Shown here: positions 7,807 through 15,043 of the stretch, in pieces
Numbering within the stretch: the first letter of the stretch is position 1
Layout of the letters: the number at the start of each line of letters is the position of its first letter
Assembly (NCBI RefSeq): GCF_051257895.1
Contig: NZ_CP194331.1
Span: 2,108,001 to 2,172,000, forward strand
Direction of reading: 5' to 3'
Source of the DNA: Gallionella straubiae
GTDB taxonomy: Bacteria > Pseudomonadota > Gammaproteobacteria > Burkholderiales > Gallionellaceae
Length of the DNA stretch: 64,000 nt
The notes under the pieces: model-generated
What the model was told of the DNA's origin: nothing
What the model saw: only the letters and a program-made list of their open reading frames with translations
The model's database searches: none
Made by a program: the position numbers and the translations under genes

Positions 7807-8058
7807 TTAAACTTCGACTGGCCAGCGTGGCGCGAACGAATTAGCGGTTTCTTCGACTGAAATGATTCGCGTAACAACGAAAGAGCGAGTTCCTTGTTTC
7901 CCGATGTCGTAACAGTAGAACAACTCATGTCCACCTTTGAATCTATAGCTGTACGGTTCTGCTTCTCGGGTTTCAATGCTTCCATCCTCCTCGCGTGCCG
8001 TGAGGAGGACCGTGTGCAAATTCTTACCGGCTGACGCTATGATTTGTTTAATGTTCAT
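7807..8058 (-). CDS. 83-residue WYL-like small protein (cassette gene)
   Basis: Begins MNIKQIIASAGKNLHTV at ATG 8058 with AGGGAG nine bases upstream. The core EPYSYRFKGGHELFYCYD...GTRSFVVTRIISVE resembles the WYL fold found as a ligand-binding domain in transcription regulators, here without any DNA-binding domain. The match is by pattern only. It follows the first attC-like site by about 20 bases, the usual distance for a cassette gene. The IS30 element lies about 29 bases beyond its stop. Possibly a small accessory or anti-phage-associated protein; the function is unknown. Confidence 0.65.
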   Translation of the reverse strand: MNIKQIIASAGKNLHTVLLTAREEDGSIETREAEPYSYRFKGGHELFYCYDIGKQGTRSFVVTRIISVEETANSFAPRWPVEV

Positions 8059-8079
8059 GTGGCGCTCCCTGGGTTAAAA

Positions 8080-8151
8080 CTTCTACGTGCAAGCTCTGGG
8101 GGGCGGAGCCGGCTTGCCGGCGTAGCGTCCCACTGGCGCGAAAGGTTAGGC
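8080..8151 (-). repeat. attC-like site with an eroded right end
   Basis: On the minus strand it starts GCCTAAC (8151-8145, RYYYAAC), continues with CTTTCGCGCCAGTGGGACGC, has a central GCCGGC-AA-GCCGGC stem, and ends GCTTGCACGTAGAAG. The expected closing GTTRRRY appears as GTAGAAG, consistent with loss of one T. At 72 bases it is nearly the same length as the second site (73 bases). The TAA stop of the HEPN gene lies inside GCCTAAC, as is common for cassette genes. Confidence 0.55.
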
Positions 8152-8814
8152 CTCATATGCAACCTGATCGAGACGTTGTACCAGAAAACCAACAAACTCA
8201 CGGCACTGTATTGCGTAGTCAGGCTGCATAGGGCGCTGCTGTCCATTAGCCTCTAAATCCCCTTCATGAGCGATTTGGTTACGCCGCTGAACGTAACCAG
8301 CAAGTCGACGTTTCAAGTGTTCTGTCGTTGTGTTTGGGCCAGGCCACAAATCGGAAACTGGCTCAAACATATTGTTGAAGCCGATAAGTCGGTAAGCCTC
8401 AATTATCTTGTCTGGAGCTTGAAATGACTGGAACTGTAAAAAGTTGTCCTCAAGCTTCTTCAGTAGCTGACCTATTGTGTCGTGGGCGAGCAGTATTGGC
8501 ACTGCTTGTCGAAAGGTGTTCGCGTTTTTAACAGGCATGAGTAAGGCAAGTTGTTCCGCTAACGACTCGGGAATAATTGCACCAGGCGAGAATTGGTGTG
8601 GAAGCCGATCTTTGACGACACTGTGGACGTAAGTGTCCAGTGCGGATATGGTTGCGACAACTGCGGAGCGTGGGAGCCACAAGAGATCTTGGTTCGGCGC
8701 ATCGAGCCGACCTCGCGCCCCCAGATTCCGGAAAACGCGTAGTTGCCGGTACATTGCCACGAGCTTATCAGAGGCATCGATGTTGCGATTGAACTGTTCC
8801 AGAGCGCTCATCAT
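8146..8814 (-). CDS. HEPN-domain protein in an integron-type gene cassette
   Basis: 222 residues (ATG 8814; ATG 8811 is equally possible). The C-terminal region carries RNQIAHEGD (about residue 178), the RxxxxH motif of HEPN domains, in an all-helical protein. RiboL-PSP-HEPN/MAE_28990-like families have this length and layout. HEPN proteins are commonly metal-independent RNases in toxin-antitoxin and abortive-infection systems, but some are structural. The start lies four bases after GTTAGGC (8824-8818), and the stop is inside the GCCTAAC of the next attC-like site, so the gene almost fills one cassette. No antitoxin gene is seen beside it in the same cassette. Confidence 0.75.
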   Translation of the reverse strand: MMSALEQFNRNIDASDKLVAMYRQLRVFRNLGARGRLDAPNQDLLWLPRSAVVATISALDTYVHSVVKDRLPHQFSPGAIIPESLAEQLALLMPVKNANTFRQAVPILLAHDTIGQLLKKLEDNFLQFQSFQAPDKIIEAYRLIGFNNMFEPVSDLWPGPNTTTEHLKRRLAGYVQRRNQIAHEGDLEANGQQRPMQPDYAIQCREFVGFLVQRLDQVAYEA

Positions 8815-8817
8815 GCG

Positions 8818-8824
8818 GCCTAAC
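8818..8824 (-). other. Upstream cassette junction (GTTAGGC) before the HEPN gene
   Basis: GTTAGGC on the minus strand matches the GTTRRRY recombination core at the boundary of a cassette, preceded by CTGCAATAACT, which could be the remains of the neighbouring L' element. No matching RYYYAAC partner was found within the next 150 bases, so the upstream attC or attI is incomplete. Confidence 0.45.
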
Positions 8825-9138
8825 AGTTATTGCAGAGCCCCATAGGTCCGGACATTTTTAATATAGAGACAGGCATTTTATCTTCCCATCCTTATGATTC
8901 TTAAGTGCTTATATATAGCTGCGTCTCTTTATTACATCAAAAAATGGAGACACAGGCTCCGAAGCGCATTGAACCACACTGACATGCGTAAATACATAGG
9001 CCGAAATAGCTAGATATTTCTGCCTAGTCTCGATGAATGAGGTTGTCCGGAAAGATGTTGTAAAGCAGCCATTACCCTCATTTGTTGAAAATGGCCGTTT
9101 TGGCCGAGGAACAGCCATTCGCCGGTAGCTTCCTGAAA
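8825..9138. other. A+T-rich gap between the cassette array and the chromosome
   Basis: About 315 bases, clearly richer in A and T than its surroundings. It holds no ORF I can support: a 69-codon minus-strand frame at 8909-9118 lacks a ribosome site and has low-complexity composition. A small palindrome, TGGCC-GTTT-TGGCC, lies near 9092. It may be a decayed cassette or the insertion boundary. Confidence 0.3.
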
Positions 9139-9143
9139 CCCGC

Positions 9144-10139
9144 CTAGCCGATCAGGTCGCGCAACGCCTCTTCCAGCGTCGGGAAGGCGAAGCGGAAGTG
9201 CGCCGCCATCATCTTTTGGGGCAGCATCCTCTGCCCTTCCAGCAGCATGTCGGCGGATTCGCCCATGGCCAGCTTCAGCATGGTGGCGGGGGCGGTGAAG
9301 GGCGCCGGGCGGCGCAAGGCCGCCGCCAGCGTCCGGGTGAATTCGGCGTTGGTGACCGGATTCGGTGCGGCCAGGTTGTACGGGCCGTGCATCTGGTCGT
9401 CGCGCAACAGCCTGAGCATCATCGCGATGTGGTCTTCGATATGCACCCAGCTTATCCACTGCCTGCCGTCGCCCAGCTTCGCGCCCAGCCCCAGCCGGAA
9501 CGGCGGCAGCATGCGCGCCAATATGCCGCCGTCATTGCTCAGCACCGGCGCGGTGCGCAGCAGACAGACGCGCACCTTCGACACGTTACCGGCAGAGTCG
9601 GCCGTTTGCGGGAGAAGGTGCGATGCGCCCACTCCCGCACCAGACGGCTCCGCCGCACCGTGTTGTGGCCGCACTCCCAATTTTTCGGCGGCGCGCGCCG
9701 CGTTCTCCCAAGCCACGCAGAGCTCTGCGGCGAAGCCTGCACCGGCCGCCGATGTTTCGTCCAGCATGCGGTCGCCGCCGTTGCCGTAGTAGCCCACCGC
9801 CGAGCCGCTGAGCAGCACCGAAGGCTTGCACTCGGCGGCGGCGATGCGCCGCACCAGCTCTTCGGTGAGGGTGACGCGGCTGTCCCACAAGACCCGTTTG
9901 CGCTGCGCCGACCAGCGCTTGTCGATGATAGGCTCGCCCGTGAGGTTGATGACCGCGTCGAAAGTCATGTCGGGGCGCCAATCGGCGAGCGAGCTTAGGG
10001 CTTTGACTCCTGCGCCACACTTGGCCGGGACGGAAGCCGGGTTGCGGCTGAACACGGTCAGCTCATGCCCTTCCGCCAGTAACGCCTTGCAAAGATGCCG
10101 GCCGATCAGGCCAGTACCGCCCGTGATGAGTATGCGCAT
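9144..10139 (-). CDS. TIGR01777-type NAD(P)-dependent epimerase (YfcH-like) with an in-frame repeat insertion
   Basis: 331 residues from ATG 10139, which follows GGAGGAG. The N-terminal Rossmann motif TGGTGLIGRHL and the C-terminal domain (QWISWVHIEDH, NLAAPNPVTNAEF) mark the YfcH/TIGR01777 epimerase group, whose substrate is not known. Residues about 151-184 have no counterpart in the family. They interrupt the strand that should read LGVRVCLLRTAP and are encoded by a palindromic repeat (see 9587-9688). Without it the protein would be about 298 residues, the normal length. The frame is kept, so the product may still fold, or it may be impaired. Confidence 0.85.
   Translation of the reverse strand: MRILITGGTGLIGRHLCKALLAEGHELTVFSRNPASVPAKCGAGVKALSSLADWRPDMTFDAVINLTGEPIIDKRWSAQRKRVLWDSRVTLTEELVRRIAAAECKPSVLLSGSAVGYYGNGGDRMLDETSAAGAGFAAELCVAWENAARAAEKLGVRPQHGAAEPSGAGVGASHLLPQTADSAGNVSKVRVCLLRTAPVLSNDGGILARMLPPFRLGLGAKLGDGRQWISWVHIEDHIAMMLRLLRDDQMHGPYNLAAPNPVTNAEFTRTLAAALRRPAPFTAPATMLKLAMGESADMLLEGQRMLPQKMMAAHFRFAFPTLEEALRDLIG
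9587..9688. repeat. Palindromic repeat inserted in frame in the epimerase gene
   Basis: Core arms GCCGT-T-TGCGGGAG (9601-9614) and CTCCCGCA-CCAG-ACGGC (9632-9648) form a strong hairpin, extended by GGCAGAG/CTCCGCC (9591-9597 and 9648-9654, one mismatch). The unit is about 99 bases, a multiple of three, which preserves the frame. It resembles protein-coding palindromic elements in behaviour, but I cannot assign it to a named family. Confidence 0.6.
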
Positions 10140-10218
10140 GGCTCCTCCCCCCAAGTTTGCGTATGCTGCCGGTCAGGCTATCCGAACATAGTTCGGATGG
10201 CAATAAGCAAAACCCGCT

Positions 10219-11655
10219 ATGATTTCACCCATGCAAAATCCTGTTTCGACCAATGCCGGATTGCTCGCGCGCAGCCTGTCCGCCGTCTGGCACCCCTGCT
10301 CGCAGATGAAGCACTACGAGAGTTTCCCGCTGGTGCCGATCGCGCGCGGTCAGGGCGTGTGGCTGTATGACTGCGACGGGAAGCGCTACCTGGATGCGGT
10401 CAGTTCCTGGTGGGTGAACCTGTTCGGGCATTGCAACCCGCGCATCAACGCCGCGCTGCGCGACCAGCTCGAGACGCTGGAGCATGCGATGCTGGCGGGC
10501 TTCACCCATGAGCCGGTGGTACGGCTTTCCGAGCGGCTGCGCGAGCTGGCGCCAATCGGGCTGGGGCACTGCTTCTATGGTTCGGACGGCGCCTCGGCGA
10601 CGGAGATCGCGCTGAAGATGAGCGCGCATTACTGGCGCAACAGCGGCCAACCGGGCAAGACGCAATTCATCAGCCTGGAGAACAGCTACCACGGCGAAAC
10701 GCTGGGCGCACTGTCGGTGACGGATGTTGCGCTGTTCCGCGATGCCTACGGCGCGCTGATCCGGCAGCAGGCCACCGTGCCAACGCCGGACTGGCGCAAG
10801 GCCGAAGCGGGCGAGAGTGCCGAGGCCTATGCGCTGCGCTGCGCCGCCGCGCTCGAACGGCATTTGCAGCAGCACCACGCGCAACTCGCGGCCTTCATCG
10901 TCGAGCCGCTGGTGCAGGGCGCGGCGGGCATGGCGATGTACCATCCGGTCTATTTGAGCAAGGCGCGCGAGTTGTGCGATCAATATAACGTTCACCTGAT
11001 CGCCGACGAGATCGCGGTCGGCATGGGGCGCACCGGCACGCTGTTCGCGTGCGAGCAGGCGTCACCCCTCTCCCTAACCCTCTCCCCCAAGGGGAGAGGG
11101 AATGAAAGCAGTGATGCGCTCCCCTCTCACGTTTACGGGAGAGGGGTTGGGGGAGAGGGAATAACACCGGATTTTCTGTGCCTCTCCAAGGGTATCACCG
11201 GCGGCTATTTGCCGCTGTCCGTGGTGATGACGCGCGACGAAATCTACCAGGCCTTCTACGCCGACGAGACGGCGCGCGGCTTCCTGCATTCGCATTCCTA
11301 TACCGGCAACCCGCTGGCCTGCCGCGCCGCGCTCGCCACGCTGGATATTTTCGTGCAGGACGACGTGCTCGCCGCGAACCGCAGCAAGGCTGCGTCACTG
11401 AACGCAATGGCGCGGCCATTGTCCGAGCATCATGCGGTGCGCAACTGGCGCAACACCGGCATGATCTGGGCGTTCGAGGTCGAATCGCCGCATAAGGATT
11501 TCGCGCAGCGCTGCTTCGCGCTTGCGCTGCAAAACGAACTGCTGCTGCGCCCGATCGGCAACACCGTCTATTTCATGCCGCCGTATGTGATCGATGAAGA
11601 GGAGATGCAATTGCTGGTGACACGCACACGGGAAATCGTCGAGGAGCTGACATGA
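10219..11655 (+). CDS. bioA: Adenosylmethionine-8-amino-7-oxononanoate aminotransferase with an in-frame repeat insertion
   Basis: 478 residues. BioA makes 7,8-diaminopelargonate from KAPA with SAM as amino donor, a biotin step, using PLP. Visible are WHPCSQM near the N-terminus, SSWWVNLFGH, GSDGASATEIALKM, the DE pair in LIADEIAVGMGRTG, and the PLP lysine in LCLSKGITGGYLPLS. Between FACEQA and ITPDFLCLSKG about 34 residues (about 283-316) are extra, encoded by a palindromic repeat rich in CCCTCTCCC. Removing them gives about 443 residues, the family norm. The insert lies just before the active-site lysine, so activity is uncertain. The ATG at 10231 is an alternative start. The 3' end overlaps dacB (ATGA). 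Confidence 0.92.
   Translation: MISPMQNPVSTNAGLLARSLSAVWHPCSQMKHYESFPLVPIARGQGVWLYDCDGKRYLDAVSSWWVNLFGHCNPRINAALRDQLETLEHAMLAGFTHEPVVRLSERLRELAPIGLGHCFYGSDGASATEIALKMSAHYWRNSGQPGKTQFISLENSYHGETLGALSVTDVALFRDAYGALIRQQATVPTPDWRKAEAGESAEAYALRCAAALERHLQQHHAQLAAFIVEPLVQGAAGMAMYHPVYLSKARELCDQYNVHLIADEIAVGMGRTGTLFACEQASPLSLTLSPKGRGNESSDALPSHVYGRGVGGEGITPDFLCLSKGITGGYLPLSVVMTRDEIYQAFYADETARGFLHSHSYTGNPLACRAALATLDIFVQDDVLAANRSKAASLNAMARPLSEHHAVRNWRNTGMIWAFEVESPHKDFAQRCFALALQNELLLRPIGNTVYFMPPYVIDEEEMQLLVTRTREIVEELT
11062..11164. repeat. Palindromic CCCTCTCCC-type repeat inserted in frame in bioA
   Basis: Left arm CCCCTCTCCCTAACCCTC (from 11065) and right arm GGGAGAGGGGTTGGGGGAG (from 11138) are near-complementary. 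Two inner hairpins are nested: CTCTCCCC-CAA-GGGGAGAG, and CCCCTCTC paired with GGGAGAGGGG around ACGTTTAC. The translated sequence reads SPLSLTLSPKGRG, familiar from a widespread proteobacterial dispersed repeat. There is no stop codon in the bioA frame. Confidence 0.8.
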
Positions 11656-13067
11656 GGTGGCTGGCTGGCATTGCTGCGGCATTGCTGCTTGCATTCGATG
11701 CCTGTGCTGCCGCGCTGCCCGCAACGGTGACGCAGGCGCTGAAGCAGGCGGGCATTCCGCTTTCTAGTGTCGCCATCGAGGTGCGCGAGGCGCACGCGCA
11801 CAGGCCGCTTCTCAACCTGAACGCAGACCGGCCGATGAACCCGGCTTCTACGATGAAGCTGCTCACCACCTATGCCGCGCTGGACATGCTCGGCCCGGCC
11901 TACAGCTGGAAGACCGAGGCTTGGCTGGACGGCGAACTGAAGGACGGCGTGCTGCACGGCAATCTGGTGCTGAAAGGCTATGGCGATCCGAAATTCACCC
12001 TCGAGCAATTCTGGCTGTGGCTGCGCGAATTGCGCGCGCGCGGCCTGCACGAAATTCGCGGCGACCTGGTGCTGGACCGCAGCTTCTTCGAGTTGCCGCC
12101 GCACGACCCTGCCGCCTTCGACAACGACCCGGTGCGCGCCTACAACGTCGGGCCGGACGCGCTGCTGCTGAACTTCAACACGCTGCGCCTGCGCTACCTG
12201 CCGAACGGCAACGGCATGAAGGTCATCAGCGAGCCGCCGCTCGAAGGCGTGAAGCTGGATAACCGGCTCGCGCCGCAATCCGCCCCCAAGGCATCCAGGA
12301 ACGGCTGCGACAACTGGGATGACGGCGTCCTCGTGCAGCCGGATGGCGACAGCGTCGTCCTGCAAGGCGGCTACCCCGGCGAATGCGGCGAGCGCGAACA
12401 GCACCTCAGTGTGATGCCGCACACACGCTACGTGGAGGCGGTATTTCGTGCGCTATGGCAGGAACTCGGCGGTGCGCTGAAAGGAAAACAGCGCGAAGGC
12501 GTCGCGGGCGGCAACGCGCAACTCTTCTCGACACACCACTCCGAGCCGCTGAGCGCGGTCATCCGCGACATCAACAAGTTCAGCAACAACGTCATGGCGC
12601 GGCAGCTGTTCCTGACGCTGGGTGCAGCCGCGCAGGAGGGCGCCACCTCGACCAATCTCGAGCGCAGCACGCGAACCGTGCAGGGCTGGCTGCAGAAGCA
12701 GCAGCTTGATTTCCCCGAACTGGCGCTGGAAAACGGTGCGGGCCTGTCGCGCAGCGAACGAATCAGCGCGGCGCATCTCGCGCAACTGCTGCAGCACGCC
12801 GCCGCTCATCCGTACAGCGCCGAATTTGCGGCCTCGTTGCCGATCCTCGGCGTGGATGGTTCGGTCAAAAAACGCCTCAGGGAAAGCGCCGCGGCCAGCC
12901 ATGCCCACCTCAAGACCGGCACCCTGGAGGGTGTGAAGACCATCGCGGGTTATGTGCGCTCACAGGGCGGCAGGGAATGGGTCGTGGTGTTCCTCATCAA
13001 CCACCCGAACGCGAAATACGGACAGGCCGCGCAGGATGCGCTGGTCGAGTGGGTGCAGGGGCAGTAG
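11652..13067 (+). CDS. dacB: D-alanyl-D-alanine carboxypeptidase/endopeptidase (PBP4 type)
   Basis: 471 residues with an N-terminal signal peptide (RWLAGIAAALLLAFDACAA), so periplasmic. The S13-family active-site motifs are in order: SxxK as STMK (S66-K69), SxN as SNN (about residue 309) and KTG in LKTGTLEG (about 420). The enzyme trims or cleaves peptidoglycan cross-links. The start codon overlaps the bioA stop (ATGA), so translation is coupled although the functions are unrelated. The length fits the family and no defect is seen. Confidence 0.93.
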   Translation: MRWLAGIAAALLLAFDACAAALPATVTQALKQAGIPLSSVAIEVREAHAHRPLLNLNADRPMNPASTMKLLTTYAALDMLGPAYSWKTEAWLDGELKDGVLHGNLVLKGYGDPKFTLEQFWLWLRELRARGLHEIRGDLVLDRSFFELPPHDPAAFDNDPVRAYNVGPDALLLNFNTLRLRYLPNGNGMKVISEPPLEGVKLDNRLAPQSAPKASRNGCDNWDDGVLVQPDGDSVVLQGGYPGECGEREQHLSVMPHTRYVEAVFRALWQELGGALKGKQREGVAGGNAQLFSTHHSEPLSAVIRDINKFSNNVMARQLFLTLGAAAQEGATSTNLERSTRTVQGWLQKQQLDFPELALENGAGLSRSERISAAHLAQLLQHAAAHPYSAEFAASLPILGVDGSVKKRLRESAAASHAHLKTGTLEGVKTIAGYVRSQGGREWVVVFLINHPNAKYGQAAQDALVEWVQGQ

Positions 13068-13080
13068 CCTCGGGCGGAGG

Positions 13081-14235
13081 CTACAGCGTTCGGGTCAGGT
13101 CGCCGCGCGCGAAGCCGCATAGCGGTCCGGCCATCCCCCTGCACAGGGCCATCGCCTTGAACAGTTCGCCCATCTCCGCCGGGCTGGTGAGCTTCTGCAG
13201 CTGCGCCGAGAGCGGCAGGTAGTCGCGCAGGTTTTCCGGCGGGGTATCCTTCAGCAGGTCGGCGATGCCGCAGTTCAGCAGGAAGAACGCCTGCGAGGTG
13301 TAGCCGAGCAGCTCCAGCCCGGCATCGATGCCGCATTCCGCAATGTCGGTGAAGTTCACGTGCGCGGTGATGTCCTGCAGGCCGGGCAGATAGAACGGAT
13401 CGTCGTGTGCGTGGTGGCGGTAGTGGCACATCAGCGTGCCGCGGTTGCGCTGCGGGTGGTAGAACTCGCGCGCGCCGAAGCCGTAGTCGATGAACAGCAG
13501 CGCGCCTTTTTCCAGACAGCCCGCCAAGCTGTTGATCAGGCCGCGTGCGGCGAGGCAGATTTCACTCACATAATCGTCCGGCACGGCGATCTGCTGCGCG
13601 GCATGCAGCAGGGCGGAGTCGGCGATGGGGCGCTCCTGCCAGACGAAACCGTTGTCGCCGACGGCGACGCCGCGCTCGGCCAGCGCACTGTCCTGCCAGT
13701 GCACCAGATGCACCGGCAGGGCGTCGAGCACCTCGTTGGCGACGACCATGCCGCTGAATTTTTCCGGCAGCGCATCCAGCCAGCGCACCCGCTCCATCAG
13801 GTGCGGCAGTCGCTCCTGCAGCAAGGCCTGCTGGCGCGCGCGCAGGTCGGCGCTCACTTCGAGGATGGCGTAGCTCTCCGGCAGGCTGCCGAGCTTCTCC
13901 AGTTCGCCGAGCAGGTCCGCCGCGAGCTTGCCGCTGCCCGCGCCCAGCTCCAGAATCTGCGGCGCGCTCGCGGCCATGATCTCCGCAACCTGCCGCGCCA
14001 GGGTGCGGCCGAACAGCGGCGACAGCTCCGGCGCAGTGACGAAGTCGCCCGCCTCGCCGAACTTGTGCGCCCCCGCGGTGTAGTAGCCCAGCCCCGGCGC
14101 ATACAGGGCCAGTTCCATGTAGCGCGCAAAGGTGATCCAGCCGCCCTGTTCGGCAATGTCGCGGCGGATGAAGTCGCCTAATCGGGCGCTGTGCTGCGCG
14201 GCTTCCGGGCTGGGGGGCGGTAGTTGAAGCGGCAT
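13081..14235 (-). CDS. NDUFAF7/MidA-family (DUF185) SAM-dependent methyltransferase
   Basis: 384 residues. Features are GDFVTAPELSPLFG (about residue 72), the SAM-binding motif ILELGAGSGKLAADLL (about 103) and ANEVLDALPVH (about 172), typical of the DUF185 group. The mitochondrial homologue methylates an arginine of complex I; the bacterial substrate is not established. I chose ATG 14235 because a longer frame to 14301 would run into the divergent SDR gene and its promoter. The gene ends 14 bases from dacB, in convergent orientation. Confidence 0.85.
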   Translation of the reverse strand: MPLQLPPPSPEAAQHSARLGDFIRRDIAEQGGWITFARYMELALYAPGLGYYTAGAHKFGEAGDFVTAPELSPLFGRTLARQVAEIMAASAPQILELGAGSGKLAADLLGELEKLGSLPESYAILEVSADLRARQQALLQERLPHLMERVRWLDALPEKFSGMVVANEVLDALPVHLVHWQDSALAERGVAVGDNGFVWQERPIADSALLHAAQQIAVPDDYVSEICLAARGLINSLAGCLEKGALLFIDYGFGAREFYHPQRNRGTLMCHYRHHAHDDPFYLPGLQDITAHVNFTDIAECGIDAGLELLGYTSQAFFLLNCGIADLLKDTPPENLRDYLPLSAQLQKLTSPAEMGELFKAMALCRGMAGPLCGFARGDLTRTL

Positions 14236-14242
14236 GGTCGGG

Positions 14243-14248
14243 TATAAT
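14243..14248 (+). promoter_or_regulatory. -10 box (TATAAT) of the pteridine reductase-ttcA operon
   Basis: A perfect TATAAT lies 30 bases before ATG 14279, with TAGTTG at 14221 as a possible -35 element (16-bp spacing). The divergent methyltransferase start lies within the same element. Confidence 0.45.
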
Positions 14249-14278
14249 TCGCGAGCTTGAGAGTGGAGCGCGAGTCTA

Positions 14279-15031
14279 ATGGAACAGGCGATGCAAGGCA
14301 AAGTGGTGCTGGTGACCGGCGGGGCGAAGCGCGTGGGCGCGGCGATCTGCCGCCGCCTGCACGCGGCGGGCGCGGAGCTCGCCGTGCATTATCACCGTTC
14401 CGAGAAGGAGGCTCAGGCCTTGCAGGACGAGCTGAACGAGCTGCGCCCGAAAAGCGCGGCTGCATTTCAGGTCGACCTGCTCGACCTGGATGCCCTGCCG
14501 AAGCTGGTCCACAAGGTCGTCAAAAAATTCGGGCGGCTGGACGTGCTGGTCAACAACGCTTCGAGTTTCTACGCCACGCCACTCGCGGAGGTGGACGAGC
14601 GGCAGTGGCACGACCTGCTCGGCACCAACCTGCACGCGCCGCTGTTCCTCGCGCAGGCTGCGGCGGACGAATTGCGCAGCAGTCACGGCTGCATCGTGAA
14701 CATTGCGGACATTCACGCCGAGCGGCCGATGCAGGGGCATCTGCTGTATAGCGTCGCCAAGGCGGGGCTGGTCGCGCTGACCCGCGCGCTGGCGCAGGAA
14801 ATGGCGCCGCAGGTGCGCGTCAACGCCGTCGCCCCCGGCGTGATCGTGTGGCCGGATGGACAGGCATGGGAGGACGTGGAGTTGCGCCGCAAGATCGTCG
14901 CGCATACCCTGCTCAAGCGCGAGGGCGAGCCGGACGACATCGCCCGGACCGTGGCCTTCCTGGTCCAGGATGCGCCCTACGTGACCGGACAAGTCATCGC
15001 CATCGATGGCGGCAGAAGCATCAACATTTAA
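14279..15031 (+). CDS. Short-chain dehydrogenase, pteridine reductase type
   Basis: 250 residues. The cofactor loop is TGGAKRVGAAI rather than the usual TGxxxGIG; the Arg before the last Gly is typical of NADPH-dependent pteridine reductases of the SDR family. Catalytic residues are in NNASSFY, NIADIHA and YSVAK (Tyr and Lys). The C-terminus VTGQVIAIDGGRSI is the SDR end. These enzymes reduce dihydro- and oxidised pterins, often serving as dihydrofolate-reductase substitutes. ttcA follows after 12 bases, so the two form an operon. A later ATG at 14291 is possible. Confidence 0.85.
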   Translation: MEQAMQGKVVLVTGGAKRVGAAICRRLHAAGAELAVHYHRSEKEAQALQDELNELRPKSAAAFQVDLLDLDALPKLVHKVVKKFGRLDVLVNNASSFYATPLAEVDERQWHDLLGTNLHAPLFLAQAAADELRSSHGCIVNIADIHAERPMQGHLLYSVAKAGLVALTRALAQEMAPQVRVNAVAPGVIVWPDGQAWEDVELRRKIVAHTLLKREGEPDDIARTVAFLVQDAPYVTGQVIAIDGGRSINI

Positions 15032-15043
15032 CCTGGAATCATC

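Noticed and set aside
8909..9118. 69-codon minus-strand frame beside the cassette array
   Set aside because: No ribosome site, odd composition and no family pattern; listed as non-coding.
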